Shown: positions 8,853 through 18,485 of the stretch, in pieces
How positions within the stretch are numbered: the stretch's first letter is position 1
Layout of the letters: every line of letters starts with the position of its first letter
DNA from: Sphaerospermopsis torques-reginae ITEP-024
GTDB taxonomy: Bacteria; Cyanobacteriota; Cyanobacteriia; Cyanobacteriales; Nostocaceae
Reading direction: 5' to 3'
Assembly (NCBI RefSeq): GCF_019598945.1
Contig: NZ_CP080598.1
Coordinates: 4,774,001-4,838,000, forward strand
Length of the DNA stretch: 64,000 bases
Made by a program: the position numbers and the translations under genes
Notes under the pieces: model-generated
Seen by the model: the letters and a program-made list of their open reading frames with translations, nothing else
Told to the model about the DNA's origin: nothing
Databases searched by the model: none

Positions 8853-9037
8853 GAGGGTGTTTGAAAAGTTTTGGATCGTGATTTTAGGCACTTCATGATA
8901 GCGAAGCGTGGCGTAGCCATTTCCCCCTAACCTGCCTTAAAAAGGAGGGAACTAGAGTCAACGTCCCCCTTTTCAAGGGGGATTTAGGGGGATCTATAAA
9001 TATTTGATACACCATCAGCGACTTTTAAAACATCCTC
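8853..9037. mobile_element. 185-bp MITE-like element (family A), TSD TTA
   Basis: Ends GAGGGTGTTTGAAAAGTT and (reverse complement of the right end) GAGGATGTTTTAAAAGTC, flanked by TTA at 8850-8852 and 9038-9040. It shares ccccttttcaaggggg and the following gatttagggggatct with the copy at 6889-7039, in the same orientation. It also carries a short GATAGCGAAGCGTGGCGTAG sequence of the very small dispersed repeat type known from Nostoc relatives. The insertion site lies 9 bp after the TPR stop codon. Confidence 0.85.
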
Positions 9038-9188
9038 TTACCGTCTCCAATGAGCAATCATTTGTGGACTCGTTGAACCAAGAACCCCCGCACCTTTAGG
9101 TCGTGAGTGTCAAAAATAAGCAGGAACGGAATTGTTTAACCTTTACAAAACTATAAGTTTACAAAACTTCATCTAAAATTATGTCATG

Positions 9189-9221
9189 AGATCCCCGACT
9201 TATGGAAGAAGTTGGGGATCT
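9189..9221. repeat. Palindromic repeat agatccccgactt...aagttggggatct
   Basis: A hairpin-forming intergenic repeat; a related copy sits at 45037-45072. No gene is seen in 9041-9360 around it. Confidence 0.7.
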
Positions 9222-9360
9222 GCGTGTAATTTGTGCTACTTCCAGGTCAAGAAAGCAACGCTATGATACTTGAAGAGTTTGCTGTTCCCACATTGAGGGT
9301 GAACAGACACATGAAAAATTAAAACTTTTGCTTTGGTGAAAGACACCCAAAGGTGTGAAT

Positions 9361-9498
9361 TTAGTGTTCTCCTGTTTTTTCAATTGTTTCAATAACTGCT
9401 AAACCTATACCAGAAGCTGCAATTAACAAGACTGCTGAGATCAGATAGGCACTGGTCAGCATTCGGAGGGCTTCGTCAAAAAAAATGTAGGTGGTCAT
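9361..9498 (-). CDS. 45-residue single-span membrane protein
   Basis: Starts at ATG 9498 with AAGG about 10 bases upstream (gttcagaaggtgaacag) and ends with TAA at 9361. The product begins MTTYIFFDEALRM, has one hydrophobic helix (LTSAYLISAVLLIAASGIGL, residues ~14-33) and a charged tail ETIEKTGEH. Size and topology are like small subunits of cyanobacterial photosynthetic or NDH-1 complexes, but I do not recognise the family and give no name. The frame is clean, has a plausible ribosome binding site and stands alone in an otherwise empty interval, so I think it is real. Confidence 0.5.
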   Translation of the reverse strand: MTTYIFFDEALRMLTSAYLISAVLLIAASGIGLAVIETIEKTGEH

Positions 9499-9700
9499 CT
9501 GTTCACCTTCTGAACTTTAAGCGGCTACTAGTGTTATTTAGTGTAATTTTTTTCTTCACACCCTGATAGGTCAATCTCGGTGATTAATTCCTAGCAATAG
9601 TATCTTAACAAAACTTTAGCTATTTCAAAACCCCATGACAAAATTTTCTAGCTAAAGATTTGAGGAAATTAACCCAGATTTAGTTAAAACCTATATGACA

Positions 9701-9731
9701 AGGGAACAGGGAACAGGGAACAGGGAACAGG
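9701..9731. repeat. ggaacag heptamer tandem repeat
   Basis: Four units of gggaaca downstream (on the minus strand) of the deacetylase gene. Confidence 0.9.
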
Positions 9732-9784
9732 TTTTTGGATATTTTACTTTTCGTTACATATTTCGGTTTTTTCTGTTCACCTAG

Positions 9785-10696
9785 TTACAAACAAGCTTGA
9801 ATTGTAGCAGTTACTGATTTTGATAATGATGGTAAATCATAACCACCTTCTAACCCAAATAAGATTTTTCTAGTTACGCCTAAACAATATTGAGTAAATA
9901 AACCAAAATCTTCGGGTTGCAAATTAACACTTGCTAAAGGGTCATCTGCTACAGCATCATAACCAGCACTAACAATCAATAAATCTGCATGAAAGTTGTT
10001 TAAAAACGGTAGTATTTTGTATTGCCACAAAAGTTGATAAATGCTGATATCACTACCGGGAGGTACAGGAAAATTTAACACATTATTATGAAAACCTTTT
10101 TCAGAACTTCTCCCAGTGCCAGGATAAGCAGGATATTGATGTAAAGAACAATAAACAATTTCTGGGTGATTTTCTACTATGGCTTGAGTACCATTGCCGT
10201 GATGTACATCCCAGTCTAAGATGGCGACACGGTTGATACCTGGTTGTTGTAAGGCATATAAAGCGGCGATCGCTGCATTAGAAAATAAGCAAAACCCCAT
10301 TCCTGTATTACTTTCTGCATGGTGTCCCGGTGGACGTGCTAACACAAAGGCGGGATTTTCTCTACTTAAAACCTCATTCACCCCATCTAACCAAGCACTT
10401 ACAGCTAATAAAGCTACATCATAACTGCGGGGGGAAACTGGGGTATCTCCATCTAAATAACCACCACCAGTAGCAGCAATATCTTTAAGTTTTTGAATGT
10501 ATGTTGCAGTGTGGGCGGTTTTTATCCAAGACATTAACTCCTGTTTGACTGGTGTGGGGGTTAACCAGTGGATTTTTTGGGCAAAGTCAGCAGTTTTTAA
10601 AGCCTTGACAACCGCACTTAAACGTTCTGGTCTTTCTGGATGATAACGTCCAGTTTGGTGGTCTAGAAATTCATCGGAATAGATAATTGGTAGCAT
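9785..10696 (-). CDS. HDAC-superfamily deacetylase (acetoin/acetylpolyamine-type amidohydrolase)
   Basis: A 303-residue protein of the histone deacetylase superfamily, zinc hydrolases that remove acetyl groups from lysine or polyamines. Motifs are in order: DHQTGRYHPERPERL at the N-terminus, RPPGHHAE with the catalytic His pair near ~128, GFCLFSNAAIAALYAL, the zinc-binding DWDVHHGNG near ~166, YPGTGRSSE, and SAGYDAVADDPL supplying the other metal ligand. EGGYDLPSLSKSV is near the end. All catalytic residues I know for the family are present. It is a stand-alone gene. The natural substrate cannot be told from sequence; cyanobacterial members are usually just called histone deacetylase family proteins. 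Confidence 0.9.
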   Translation of the reverse strand: MLPIIYSDEFLDHQTGRYHPERPERLSAVVKALKTADFAQKIHWLTPTPVKQELMSWIKTAHTATYIQKLKDIAATGGGYLDGDTPVSPRSYDVALLAVSAWLDGVNEVLSRENPAFVLARPPGHHAESNTGMGFCLFSNAAIAALYALQQPGINRVAILDWDVHHGNGTQAIVENHPEIVYCSLHQYPAYPGTGRSSEKGFHNNVLNFPVPPGSDISIYQLLWQYKILPFLNNFHADLLIVSAGYDAVADDPLASVNLQPEDFGLFTQYCLGVTRKILFGLEGGYDLPSLSKSVTATIQACL

Positions 10697-10775
10697 GGGT
10701 GGGAACAGGAAAATACTGAATGTAATTCTAGCCTGACTGTTCGTTGCTGTAACCAGTTATGATTTTTTCTGTACT

Positions 10776-10934
10776 TCAATCTAATGCTAACAAGCGAGGA
10801 ATTGTTTCTAATTTAGCTTTAAGTTTTCCTTTTTCTCTGCCTTCTTCTCTACCTTCTTCTAACGCTTCTTGATCAAATCGTGTTTGTTTTAAATCACTTA
10901 ATCCAAACATAGCTTCAATTTCCTCCTTGTTCAT
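10776..10934 (-). pseudogene. C-terminal remnant of an Rpn-type (PD-(D/E)XK) recombination-promoting nuclease/transposase-like gene
   Basis: A 52-residue frame (start ATG 10934, stop 10776) reads MNKEEIEAMFGLSDLKQTRF, then EALEEGREEGREKGKLKAKL and ends IPRLLALD. This is the typical tail of cyanobacterial Rpn/DUF4351-like proteins, whose full length is about 250-300 residues. The nuclease part is missing; upstream DNA is MITE-derived. It could be translated as a fragment but is most simply a relic. Confidence 0.65.
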
Positions 10935-11120
10935 TCTTGGAAACTTTTAAAATAAGTCGGGTTTGCTGATAGCGTAGCGTGGCTTTAGCCATATAAATCC
11001 GAAAAATTTACAGGTAAAGGGTTTTAGCTATTTTTACTTTCAAAAAGTACCAGCTTTTATGAGGTGGCAAGTGAAAAACCCTGCACTTACAGCAGTTTTC
11101 ATGTCTTTAGACTACAGTAA

Positions 11121-11186
11121 GGGCGAAGCATTCGGATGATAGTCTTAGGTAAAAACCGATAATTAATTGTCCGAATGCTTCTCCCC
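11121..11186. repeat. 66-bp palindromic repeat (gggcgaagcattcgga...tccgaatgcttc)
   Basis: Complementary ends of about 16 bp. Two other copies in the window are at 43877-43942 and 55252-55318, all close to 66 bp. Possibly a non-autonomous element or REP-like sequence. Confidence 0.75.
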
Positions 11187-11249
11187 TACATTGTTGACGC
11201 GAAACCTAAATCAAAATGTGGTTTATTTACCTGAAAATAGCTGTAATTC
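11184..11249. repeat. Uninterrupted copy of the 66-bp repeat found split at 5194-5471
   Basis: It is identical to the two flanks of the MITE at 5222-5429 once that element and one AAAT are removed, so it is the empty-site form. Confidence 0.85.
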
Positions 11250-11447
11250 CTACATAAAGAAAAAATCGTTCCTATCCAACTCTTGAAACTGTCACCGTGG
11301 CGTAGCACCGTGGCGTAGGCTATCAAACATCAAACTGATTTTATTCCTCAATCCTCAATCTTGAATTTTTAATTCTGAATCCTCAATTATTAGCTTCATT
11401 TTTTTAATAAAATCTTGAATTTGTGAATTTATGATTTGATAATTATT

Positions 11448-11485
<38 letters not shown>

Positions 11486-11660
11486 AATTCTTACTTTTCT
11501 CTGATATGATCTTTTTGTTTGACTGTCTTTACCACAAACGGGGTCAATATATGTTAGAATTATAGCAAAATATGACAATTTTTCAAGATTAATTTGACAT
11601 AATTTTGTATTTTGTCAAGTACAAAGGCTAAAATCTACGTTTTTTGGAGTTTTGCGGTTT

Positions 11661-14249
11661 ATGACAACCTCACAGGAGAGGATTATCCCGACGGATTTAC
11701 GACAAGAAATGTCGCAATCTTATCTAGAATACGCTATGAGCGTAATTGTCGGTCGGGCGTTACCAGATGCTAGGGATGGCCTTAAACCTGTACATCGTCG
11801 CATCCTCTACGCTATGCACGAGTTGGGTTTGCTGCACGATCGCCCGTTTAGAAAGTGCGCCCGTGTGGTGGGGGAAGTTTTGGGTAAATATCACCCCCAC
11901 GGTGACACGGCGGTATATGATGCTTTGGTACGGATGGCGCAGGACTTTTCCATGCGATCGCCTTTAATCAACGGTCATGGTAATTTTGGTTCTATTGACA
12001 ATGACCCACCGGCGGCAATGCGTTATACAGAGTGTCGTCTACAAGCATTAACCAGTCATTCATTATTGCAAGATATTGAAGCTGAAACTGTAGATTTTAT
12101 TGATAACTTTGATGGTTCTCAACAAGAACCCACGGTTTTACCTTCCCGTATTCCCCAACTATTACTGAATGGTTCTTCGGGAATTGCGGTAGGGATGGCT
12201 ACAAATATTCCTTCGCATAATTTGGGAGAATTGATTGATGGGTTAGTGGCATTAATTCATAACCCAGAAATAAATGATACTCAATTGATGCAGTATGTTC
12301 ACGGTCCTGATTTTCCCACAGGGGCGCAAATTCTGGGAACATCAGCCATTAAAGAAGCATACACCACCGGACGGGGTTCGATTACTATGCGGGGTGTAGC
12401 GACCATTGAAACTATTTCAAATCGCAACCGCCCAGACAGGGAAGCAATAATTGTTACTGAGTTACCCTACCAAACCAACAAAGCGGCATTAATTGAAAAA
12501 ATTGCCGAGTTGGTGAATGATAAGAAAATTGATGGTATTGCAGATATCCGAGATGAGAGCGATCGGGATGGAATGCGGATCGTAATTGAATTGAAACGCG
12601 ATGCTTATCCCCGTGTGGTTTTAAATAACCTTTATAAACAAACTCCATTACAATCTAACTTTGGCGCGAATATGTTGGCGTTGGTAAATGGAGAACCACA
12701 AATACTCACCCTGAAAAACTTCCTCAACGTCTTTTTAGATTTTCGCATTGAAACTATTAACAGACGTACCCGTTACCAACTGAGAAAGGCAGAGGAAAGA
12801 GATCATCTATTACAAGGTTTATTAATTGCCTTATCTCATTTAGATGCAATTATAAACCTAATTAGGAGCGCCCCAGATGCACCCACAGCAAAAGGTGAAT
12901 TAATTAGTAGCTATGGACTTTCCGAAGTTCAAGCGGATGCAATTTTACAGATGCAGTTGCGGCGGTTAACAGCCTTAGAAGCTGATAAAATTCGCTTAGA
13001 ACACGAAGAATTGCAAGTACAAATTGCAGATTTGCGGGATATATTGGATAGAAGGGAACGGGTACTGGAAATTATTGAAACCGAAATTACCCAAATTAAA
13101 ACCCAGTTTGCCACACCGCGACGCACAGCGATCACCCATGCAGAAGGGGAAATAGATGATATTGACTTGATCGCAAATGAGAAAGTTTTGATTTTGGTGA
13201 CACAACAAGGTTACATCAAACGGATGCCCGTGAATACCTTTGAAGCCCAAAACCGAGCCACCAGAGGTAAAGCCGGTGCTAAAGTCAAAGATGATGATAC
13301 CATCGAGCATTTTTTAACCTGCTGTGATCATGATAGCGTGTTATTTTTTAGCGATCGCGGCGTAGTTTACAGCCTCAAAGCATATCAAATACCAGAAGGT
13401 TCACGCACCAGTCGGGGTACACCCATCGTCCAGATGTTACCCATACCCAAAGAAGAAAAAATCACTTCCATAGTACCCGTAGACGAATTTAGCAGCGAAG
13501 AATATTTAGTCATGCTCACGAAAGGTGGTAACATCAAGAAAACCGCCCTGGAAGCATTTAGCAACATTCGCGCTAACGGGTTAATAGCCATCTCCTTAGA
13601 AGAAGGCGATCATTTGCGTTGGGTGAGACGTGCCAAAGCAGAAGATAGCGTCATCATTGGTTCAAGACAAGGAATGGCTATTCACTTCCGTTGTGACAAC
13701 GATCAAATGCGTCCATTAGGTAGAGCAACTCGTGGAGTTAAATCAATGAAACTCAAAGCGGGTGATGAACTGGTAGGAATGGATATATTACCTGCTGCCA
13801 TTCTTGCAACCTTAAACACAGATGCAGAAACGGAAATAGAAGAAGAAACCGTTGACATAGAAGAAACCGCAGAAAACAGCGAAGAAACCGCCAACAACAG
13901 CGGTACAGGTCCCTGGGTATTGATCATCACAATGGGAGGCTATGGAAAGCGCGTACCCGTAGGACAATTTAGACTACAAAACCGCGCCGGACAAGGTATC
14001 ACCGCCACCAAATTCAAAAACCGTAAAACCAAGGATCAACTAGCAACCCTGCGAATAGTTAACCCCGACGAAGAGATCATGATGGCCACGAATCGCGGTA
14101 TTATTATCCGCCAATCTGTAAATGCAATTTCCGTACAATCACGTACAGCAACCGGAGTGAGAGTACAGAAACTCGATGAAGATGACGCAATTACCGGAGT
14201 AGCAGTAGTTCCCCCCGATGCTGGAGATGCTGAAGATTCCGCCGAGTAA
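11661..14249 (+). CDS. gyrA: DNA gyrase subunit A (type IIA topoisomerase A subunit)
   Basis: An 862-residue protein. Gyrase introduces negative supercoils with ATP; subunit A cuts and rejoins DNA through a tyrosine. The breakage domain begins [20 protein letters not shown], contains [14 protein letters not shown] and [20 protein letters not shown], and the active-site Tyr lies in AMRYTECRL near residue 122. The C-terminal beta-pinwheel blades recur as [15 protein letters not shown] and [14 protein letters not shown]. The position of the GyrA box reads [10 protein letters not shown] instead of the canonical QRRGGKG, and an acidic T/E-rich insert ([19 protein letters not shown]) sits before the last blades. 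ATG 11661 is preceded by GGAG at good spacing; an upstream TTG at 11652 is too close to it. A parC-like paralogue is the alternative. The next gene, lnt, starts 4 bp after the stop. Confidence 0.87.
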   Translation: MTTSQERIIPTDLRQEMSQSYLEYAMSVIVGRALPDARDGLKPVHRRILYAMHELGLLHDRPFRKCARVVGEVLGKYHPHGDTAVYDALVRMAQDFSMRSPLINGHGNFGSIDNDPPAAMRYTECRLQALTSHSLLQDIEAETVDFIDNFDGSQQEPTVLPSRIPQLLLNGSSGIAVGMATNIPSHNLGELIDGLVALIHNPEINDTQLMQYVHGPDFPTGAQILGTSAIKEAYTTGRGSITMRGVATIETISNRNRPDREAIIVTELPYQTNKAALIEKIAELVNDKKIDGIADIRDESDRDGMRIVIELKRDAYPRVVLNNLYKQTPLQSNFGANMLALVNGEPQILTLKNFLNVFLDFRIETINRRTRYQLRKAEERDHLLQGLLIALSHLDAIINLIRSAPDAPTAKGELISSYGLSEVQADAILQMQLRRLTALEADKIRLEHEELQVQIADLRDILDRRERVLEIIETEITQIKTQFATPRRTAITHAEGEIDDIDLIANEKVLILVTQQGYIKRMPVNTFEAQNRATRGKAGAKVKDDDTIEHFLTCCDHDSVLFFSDRGVVYSLKAYQIPEGSRTSRGTPIVQMLPIPKEEKITSIVPVDEFSSEEYLVMLTKGGNIKKTALEAFSNIRANGLIAISLEEGDHLRWVRRAKAEDSVIIGSRQGMAIHFRCDNDQMRPLGRATRGVKSMKLKAGDELVGMDILPAAILATLNTDAETEIEEETVDIEETAENSEETANNSGTGPWVLIITMGGYGKRVPVGQFRLQNRAGQGITATKFKNRKTKDQLATLRIVNPDEEIMMATNRGIIIRQSVNAISVQSRTATGVRVQKLDEDDAITGVAVVPPDAGDAEDSAE

Positions 14250-14253
14250 ATTT

Positions 14254-15855
14254 ATGAGGGAGAAGTTAAAATACTTACTCCCTTACATAGTAGCTTTAAC
14301 TAGCGGGGCATTGATGGGGGTGACAGTCGCCCCCGTTGGTGCTTGGTTTTTTGCTTGGGTTGCCCTTGCACCCCTGTGGGTAATAGTTGTTAAATATACT
14401 AATAAATCCCTGCCCTCTGCCTTTTTATGGGCGATCGCCTATCATGGAATAGCCCTATCATGGATCACAGGTATTCACCCCATGAAATGGTTAGGTGTAC
14501 CTTGGTGGCCGAGTTTATTTATTACCTTATTTTGCTGGTCATTTATTAGCCTGTGGGGAGGTTTGTTAGTCTCTCTTTGGGCGTTTTTGATGGTGCGGTT
14601 AGATAAACAAAAGCCTTGGTTAAGGGTGTTAATTGGTACTGGTTTATGGTGTGGTTTGGAAAGTTTGTGGAGTTCTGGATCTTTATGGTGGAGTTCTCTT
14701 TCTTACACCCAATCACCGCATAATTTGGTAATTTTGCATTTGGGGCAATTTTCTGGACCGAATACGGTAACGGCGGTTATTGTGGCGGTTAATGGTTTGG
14801 TTGCGGAGTCTTGGATATATAATCTCACGCAAAGACGCAAAGGCGCAAAGGAAGAAAAGAAAGAAAAGGAAGCAAAGGAAGAAAGAAAAAACTCTGTGTT
14901 ATCTGTGTCTCTGTGGTTCGTTAATAAATATTTAATTTCAGCTACAATACTGTTAATTATCTCCCATTTTTTGGGGTTTGTTCTTTATTCTCAACCTTTG
15001 AATAATCATGAAAATACAGCATTAAAAATAGGCATCATTCAAGGTAATATTCCTAATGAAATTAAGTTGCTTCCTCAAGGATTTAGACGAGCAATTACAA
15101 ACTATACTAATGGATATTTAACATTAGCAAATCAAGGTGTTGATGGGGTGTTAACTCCTGAAGGTGCTTTACCTTTATATGAACGTAATTTTCAAAATAC
15201 TCCTTTGTTAAATGCGGTGAAGGATAAAGGGGTTGTAGTTTGGATCGGTGGTTTTGGTGAAAGGGGGAGAAGTTATACTAATAGTTTATTTGGGGTAAAT
15301 GGTAAAGGGGAAGTTACTAGCAGATATGATAAGTCAAAGCTTGTACCTTTGGGGGAATTTGTTCCTTTTGAAGAAGTTATTGGGGCGTTAGTTCAACGGT
15401 TATCTCCTTTGGATGAACATCAAGTACATGGGGCAAAAAATCAAGTTTTTGATACTCCTTTGGGGCGGGTTATTGTGGGTATTTGTTATGAGTCTGCTTT
15501 TTCGGAAATCTTTAGATATCAGGCTTTTAATGGGGGTAAATTTATTTTAAGTTCTTCTAATGATGCCCATTATACGGCAGCAATGGCAGATCAACATCAT
15601 GCCCAGGATATCATGCGAGCAATTGAAACTGATCGATGGGCTGTGAGGGCAACAAATACCGGTTATTCGGCTTTTGTCGATCCTCATGGGAGAACTTTGT
15701 GGAAGTCAGGGTATAATAGTTATGAAACTCATGCGGAAATTATTTATCCTCGGCAAAGTCAGACTTTATATGTGCGTTGGGGTGATTGGTTGATGCCTTT
15801 GTTGTTGGTTTTGGGATTTTTGCGGTGGTTTGTAGGTAATATCAAATCCGGTTAA
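14254..15855 (+). CDS. lnt: Apolipoprotein N-acyltransferase
   Basis: Lnt transfers a third acyl chain to the N-terminal cysteine of lipoproteins in the inner membrane. The 533-residue protein starts with several membrane helices (YIVALTSGALMGVTVAPV, FFAWVALAPLWVIVV) and has the nitrilase-like domain after ~residue 260. The catalytic triad is visible: Glu in LTPEGALP, Lys in YDKSKLVPLGEFVPFE and Cys in GICYES; a final membrane helix follows. Start ATG 14254 is 4 bp after the gyrA stop, so the two are likely co-transcribed; a longer frame overlapping gyrA is less likely. Residues ~190-226 are a lysine/glutamate-rich insertion encoded by intergenic-type repeat DNA (see 14821-14931). Confidence 0.92.
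   Translation: MREKLKYLLPYIVALTSGALMGVTVAPVGAWFFAWVALAPLWVIVVKYTNKSLPSAFLWAIAYHGIALSWITGIHPMKWLGVPWWPSLFITLFCWSFISLWGGLLVSLWAFLMVRLDKQKPWLRVLIGTGLWCGLESLWSSGSLWWSSLSYTQSPHNLVILHLGQFSGPNTVTAVIVAVNGLVAESWIYNLTQRRKGAKEEKKEKEAKEERKNSVLSVSLWFVNKYLISATILLIISHFLGFVLYSQPLNNHENTALKIGIIQGNIPNEIKLLPQGFRRAITNYTNGYLTLANQGVDGVLTPEGALPLYERNFQNTPLLNAVKDKGVVVWIGGFGERGRSYTNSLFGVNGKGEVTSRYDKSKLVPLGEFVPFEEVIGALVQRLSPLDEHQVHGAKNQVFDTPLGRVIVGICYESAFSEIFRYQAFNGGKFILSSSNDAHYTAAMADQHHAQDIMRAIETDRWAVRATNTGYSAFVDPHGRTLWKSGYNSYETHAEIIYPRQSQTLYVRWGDWLMPLLLVLGFLRWFVGNIKSG
14821..14931 (+). repeat. Intergenic-type repeat lodged in frame in lnt
   Basis: The segment contains acgcaaagacgcaaaggcgc followed by a purine-rich aag/gaa stretch and then ctgtgtctctgtggttcg. 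These phrases are typical of non-coding spacer repeats in Nostocales genomes, here read as RRKGAKEEKKEKEAKEERK and a following VSLWFVNKY. Confidence 0.65.
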
Positions 15856-15965
15856 ACGCACATAGTTTCAATGTTTCAATCTCTTAACAAAAAGGTTTGT
15901 AGCTGATTTTGAGTGTGTTTTTTAGACGGATTTGATATTATTGGTAATTGGGTAGTGACTACGAA

Positions 15966-16775
15966 TTATGAATTATTTTGTTTCTCTCCAGAAGCCCGAA
16001 TTAATTCAGCTACAACCGCCACGGTAGCGGTAATAGAAATTAACATGACGCTGAGGGCGTTAATATCTGGTTTGACTCCAGTTCTGATGCGGCTAAATAT
16101 TTCCATTGGTAGGGTATTAGAACCGCTACCTGCTGTAAAACTGGAGATGAGAAAGTCGTCTAAACTGAGGACGAAAGCTAGTAAACAACCAGATATAATA
16201 CCTGGCATTAATTGGGGTAAAACTACTTTAATAAAGGCTTGAATAGGGGTTGCACCTAAGTCTAGTGCGGCTTCTTCTAGGTGGGGATCGAGGTTATTAA
16301 GTCGGGATGATACTACTAAACCGATGTAGGCTAGGCAAAAAACTATATGTGCAGCTACAATTGTCCAGATGCTTAGAGGTATGGCAAAAGCAGCTAAACA
16401 AACAAGGGTAGAAACTGCGATCGCAATATCAGGAATTAATAATGGTAAATACGATATACCACGATACAATGTTTTTCCTGGAAAATTATAACGTGCCAAA
16501 CCTACAGCCATCATAGTTCCCAAGACTGCGGAAACAGCAACTGCACTACAGGCTACTAGCAAACTGTTTTTTAAAGCTGATAAAATGCGAGCATCTGTGA
16601 ATAGTTTTTGATACCATTCTAGAGTGAATCCTTGCCAACTTGCGCTGTAAGGTGACTGGTTAAAGCTATAAAATCCTAGTACCAGGATAGGCAGGTACAT
16701 AAACAAAAATACCAGTATTGAAAAAACTGCCTGCCATGTCATAGACTTTTTTTTGCTTGAGTGAGGGATATTCAT
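15966..16775 (-). CDS. potC: Spermidine/putrescine ABC transporter permease
   Basis: A 269-residue inner membrane permease, usual PotC length, with six predicted helices, the first being AVFSILVFLFMYLPILVLGF. The binding-protein-dependent permease signature (EAA loop) is clear: LEEAALDLGATPIQAFIKVVLPQLMPGI near residues ~165-192 (two pieces, EEAALDLGA and VVLPQLMPGI). It would import polyamines with PotA, PotB and PotD, none of which is in the window, so the gene is an orphan here. It converges on lnt. Substrate is inferred from overall similarity to PotC; other polyamine or related ABC systems are possible. Confidence 0.88.
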   Translation of the reverse strand: MNIPHSSKKKSMTWQAVFSILVFLFMYLPILVLGFYSFNQSPYSASWQGFTLEWYQKLFTDARILSALKNSLLVACSAVAVSAVLGTMMAVGLARYNFPGKTLYRGISYLPLLIPDIAIAVSTLVCLAAFAIPLSIWTIVAAHIVFCLAYIGLVVSSRLNNLDPHLEEAALDLGATPIQAFIKVVLPQLMPGIISGCLLAFVLSLDDFLISSFTAGSGSNTLPMEIFSRIRTGVKPDINALSVMLISITATVAVVAELIRASGEKQNNS

Positions 16776-16856
16776 GTTTATATTTAGTTCTTAATTTATT
16801 GTATTAGATTATATCATCGTCAGGAGTCAGGAGGTTTTTAATTATAAATGATGAAT

Positions 16857-17035
<179 letters not shown>

Positions 17036-17205
17036 CAAATTACTAATTTACCTCTAAAGTAGAGGAAAATATCCCTACCTAAGATAGACAAAAGATATCA
17101 AAGCTCCAGCATAAGATTGTGAAGCTAGTAAAAGTATTAGGTTAATATTTACGAGTTTTTTCTCTGTATTTTTCCAGCAACTTCTTAATGGTTAGGGGGT
17201 TAATA

Positions 17206-18279
17206 ATGAGAATTGCCCAGGTTGCTCCACTGTGGGAGAGAGTACCACCTCCAGCTTATGGTGGAATAGAATTAGTCGTGGGTTTGTTAACAGATGAATT
17301 AGTCAAAAGAGGACATGAAGTAACATTATTTGCATCAGGAGATTCTCTGACTCTGGCTAAGTTAGTATCAGTTCATCCGCGGGCTTTAAGATTGGATAAT
17401 ACTGTCAAAGATTACAGTATTTATGAATTGCTAAATCTAGCCTCAGTTTATGAACAAGCGGAAAAATTTGATCTTATTCACTCTCATGCAGGACACACAC
17501 CTTTAGCATACACAAAGTTGGTAAAAACTCCCACAGTTCACACATTGCATGGTATTTTTACTTCTGACAACGAAAAAATCTTTAAATATGCCAAAAAACA
17601 GCCTTATGTGAGTATTTCTGATGCCCAAAGAGAACCCAGGTTAGGGTTAAATTATATATCAACAGTGTACAATGGAATTGATGTTAGTAGTTATGAGTTT
17701 TATCCTCAACCTTTAGATCCACCATATTTAGCATTCGTGGGCAGAATATCGCCAGAAAAAGGCACACATTTAGCAATTCAAATTGCCAAAAAAACTGGTT
17801 GGCAGTTGAAAATAGCAGGTAAGATAGATAGAGTGGATATAGAATATTTTGAGCAGGAAATTAAACCCCAGATTGATGGTAAGCAAATTCAATATTTAGG
17901 TGAAGCTAACCACGCAGAAAAAAATACTATCATGGGTTCTGCTTATGCCACTTTATTTCCTATTACTTGGAGAGAACCATTTGGTTTGGTAATGGTAGAA
18001 TCAATGGCATCGGGTACACCTGTAATTGCGATGCGAATGGGTTCAACTCCCGAAGTAATTGCTGATAAACAAACAGGTTTTCTTTGTAATAATATTCAGG
18101 AGTGTATTGAGGCTATTGAGCAAATAGAAAGATTAAACCGTTATGCTTGTAGGCGATATGTAGAAAACCATTTTAGTGTCAAACAAATGACTGATGGTTA
18201 TGAAGCGGTTTATAAACAAATTATCACAGAGAAATTGGCTGAAGAGAATGGATATTTTCGTAATAGTTTAGTTTATTAA
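17206..18279 (+). CDS. Family 4 (GT-B) glycosyltransferase
   Basis: A 357-residue retaining glycosyltransferase of the GT4 type. N-terminal Rossmann domain: MRIAQVAPLWERVPPPAYGG with glycine-rich GGIELVVG and HEVTLFASGDS. C-terminal domain: FVGRISPEKGTHLAI near ~185, then the nucleotide-sugar-binding EPFGLVMVESMASGTPVIA with the EX7E pattern near ~265. Start ATG 17206 has the purine-rich tagggggtt just upstream; ATG 17188 lacks this. The donor and acceptor sugars cannot be told. It stands alone, so the product (glycan, glycolipid or exopolysaccharide) is unknown. Confidence 0.9.
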   Translation: MRIAQVAPLWERVPPPAYGGIELVVGLLTDELVKRGHEVTLFASGDSLTLAKLVSVHPRALRLDNTVKDYSIYELLNLASVYEQAEKFDLIHSHAGHTPLAYTKLVKTPTVHTLHGIFTSDNEKIFKYAKKQPYVSISDAQREPRLGLNYISTVYNGIDVSSYEFYPQPLDPPYLAFVGRISPEKGTHLAIQIAKKTGWQLKIAGKIDRVDIEYFEQEIKPQIDGKQIQYLGEANHAEKNTIMGSAYATLFPITWREPFGLVMVESMASGTPVIAMRMGSTPEVIADKQTGFLCNNIQECIEAIEQIERLNRYACRRYVENHFSVKQMTDGYEAVYKQIITEKLAEENGYFRNSLVY

Positions 18280-18485
18280 GTTCATTGTCAGAATTAAGGA
18301 GTCAGGAGTCAGTAGGGGCAAACCCCCTGTGGTTGCCCTCTGGAGTCAGGAGTCAGGAGGCAGGAGAATGGCTAAGGCCAGGCATTAGTGGAACTTTGGC
18401 TTTAGTGATACGCTATCGAAGAGCCAGAACTGAAGAGTAAAATTGGCTTGATAGCTATTAATTACCGTCTAGCCTCACAAAAATT

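Larger units (their letters stand above)
10958..11310. mobile_element. Degraded, nested family B MITE
   Basis: The left part (gggtttgctga, then tttacaggtaaagggtttt) and right part (aagaaaaaatcgttcctatc, then tgtcaccgtggcgtag) match the reverse complement of the element at 60203-60422. The middle is interrupted by the palindrome at 11121-11186 and the 66-bp repeat at 11184-11249, and a tiny tagcgtagcgtggc-type repeat lies just inside the left end. No right terminus is recognisable. Confidence 0.6.
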
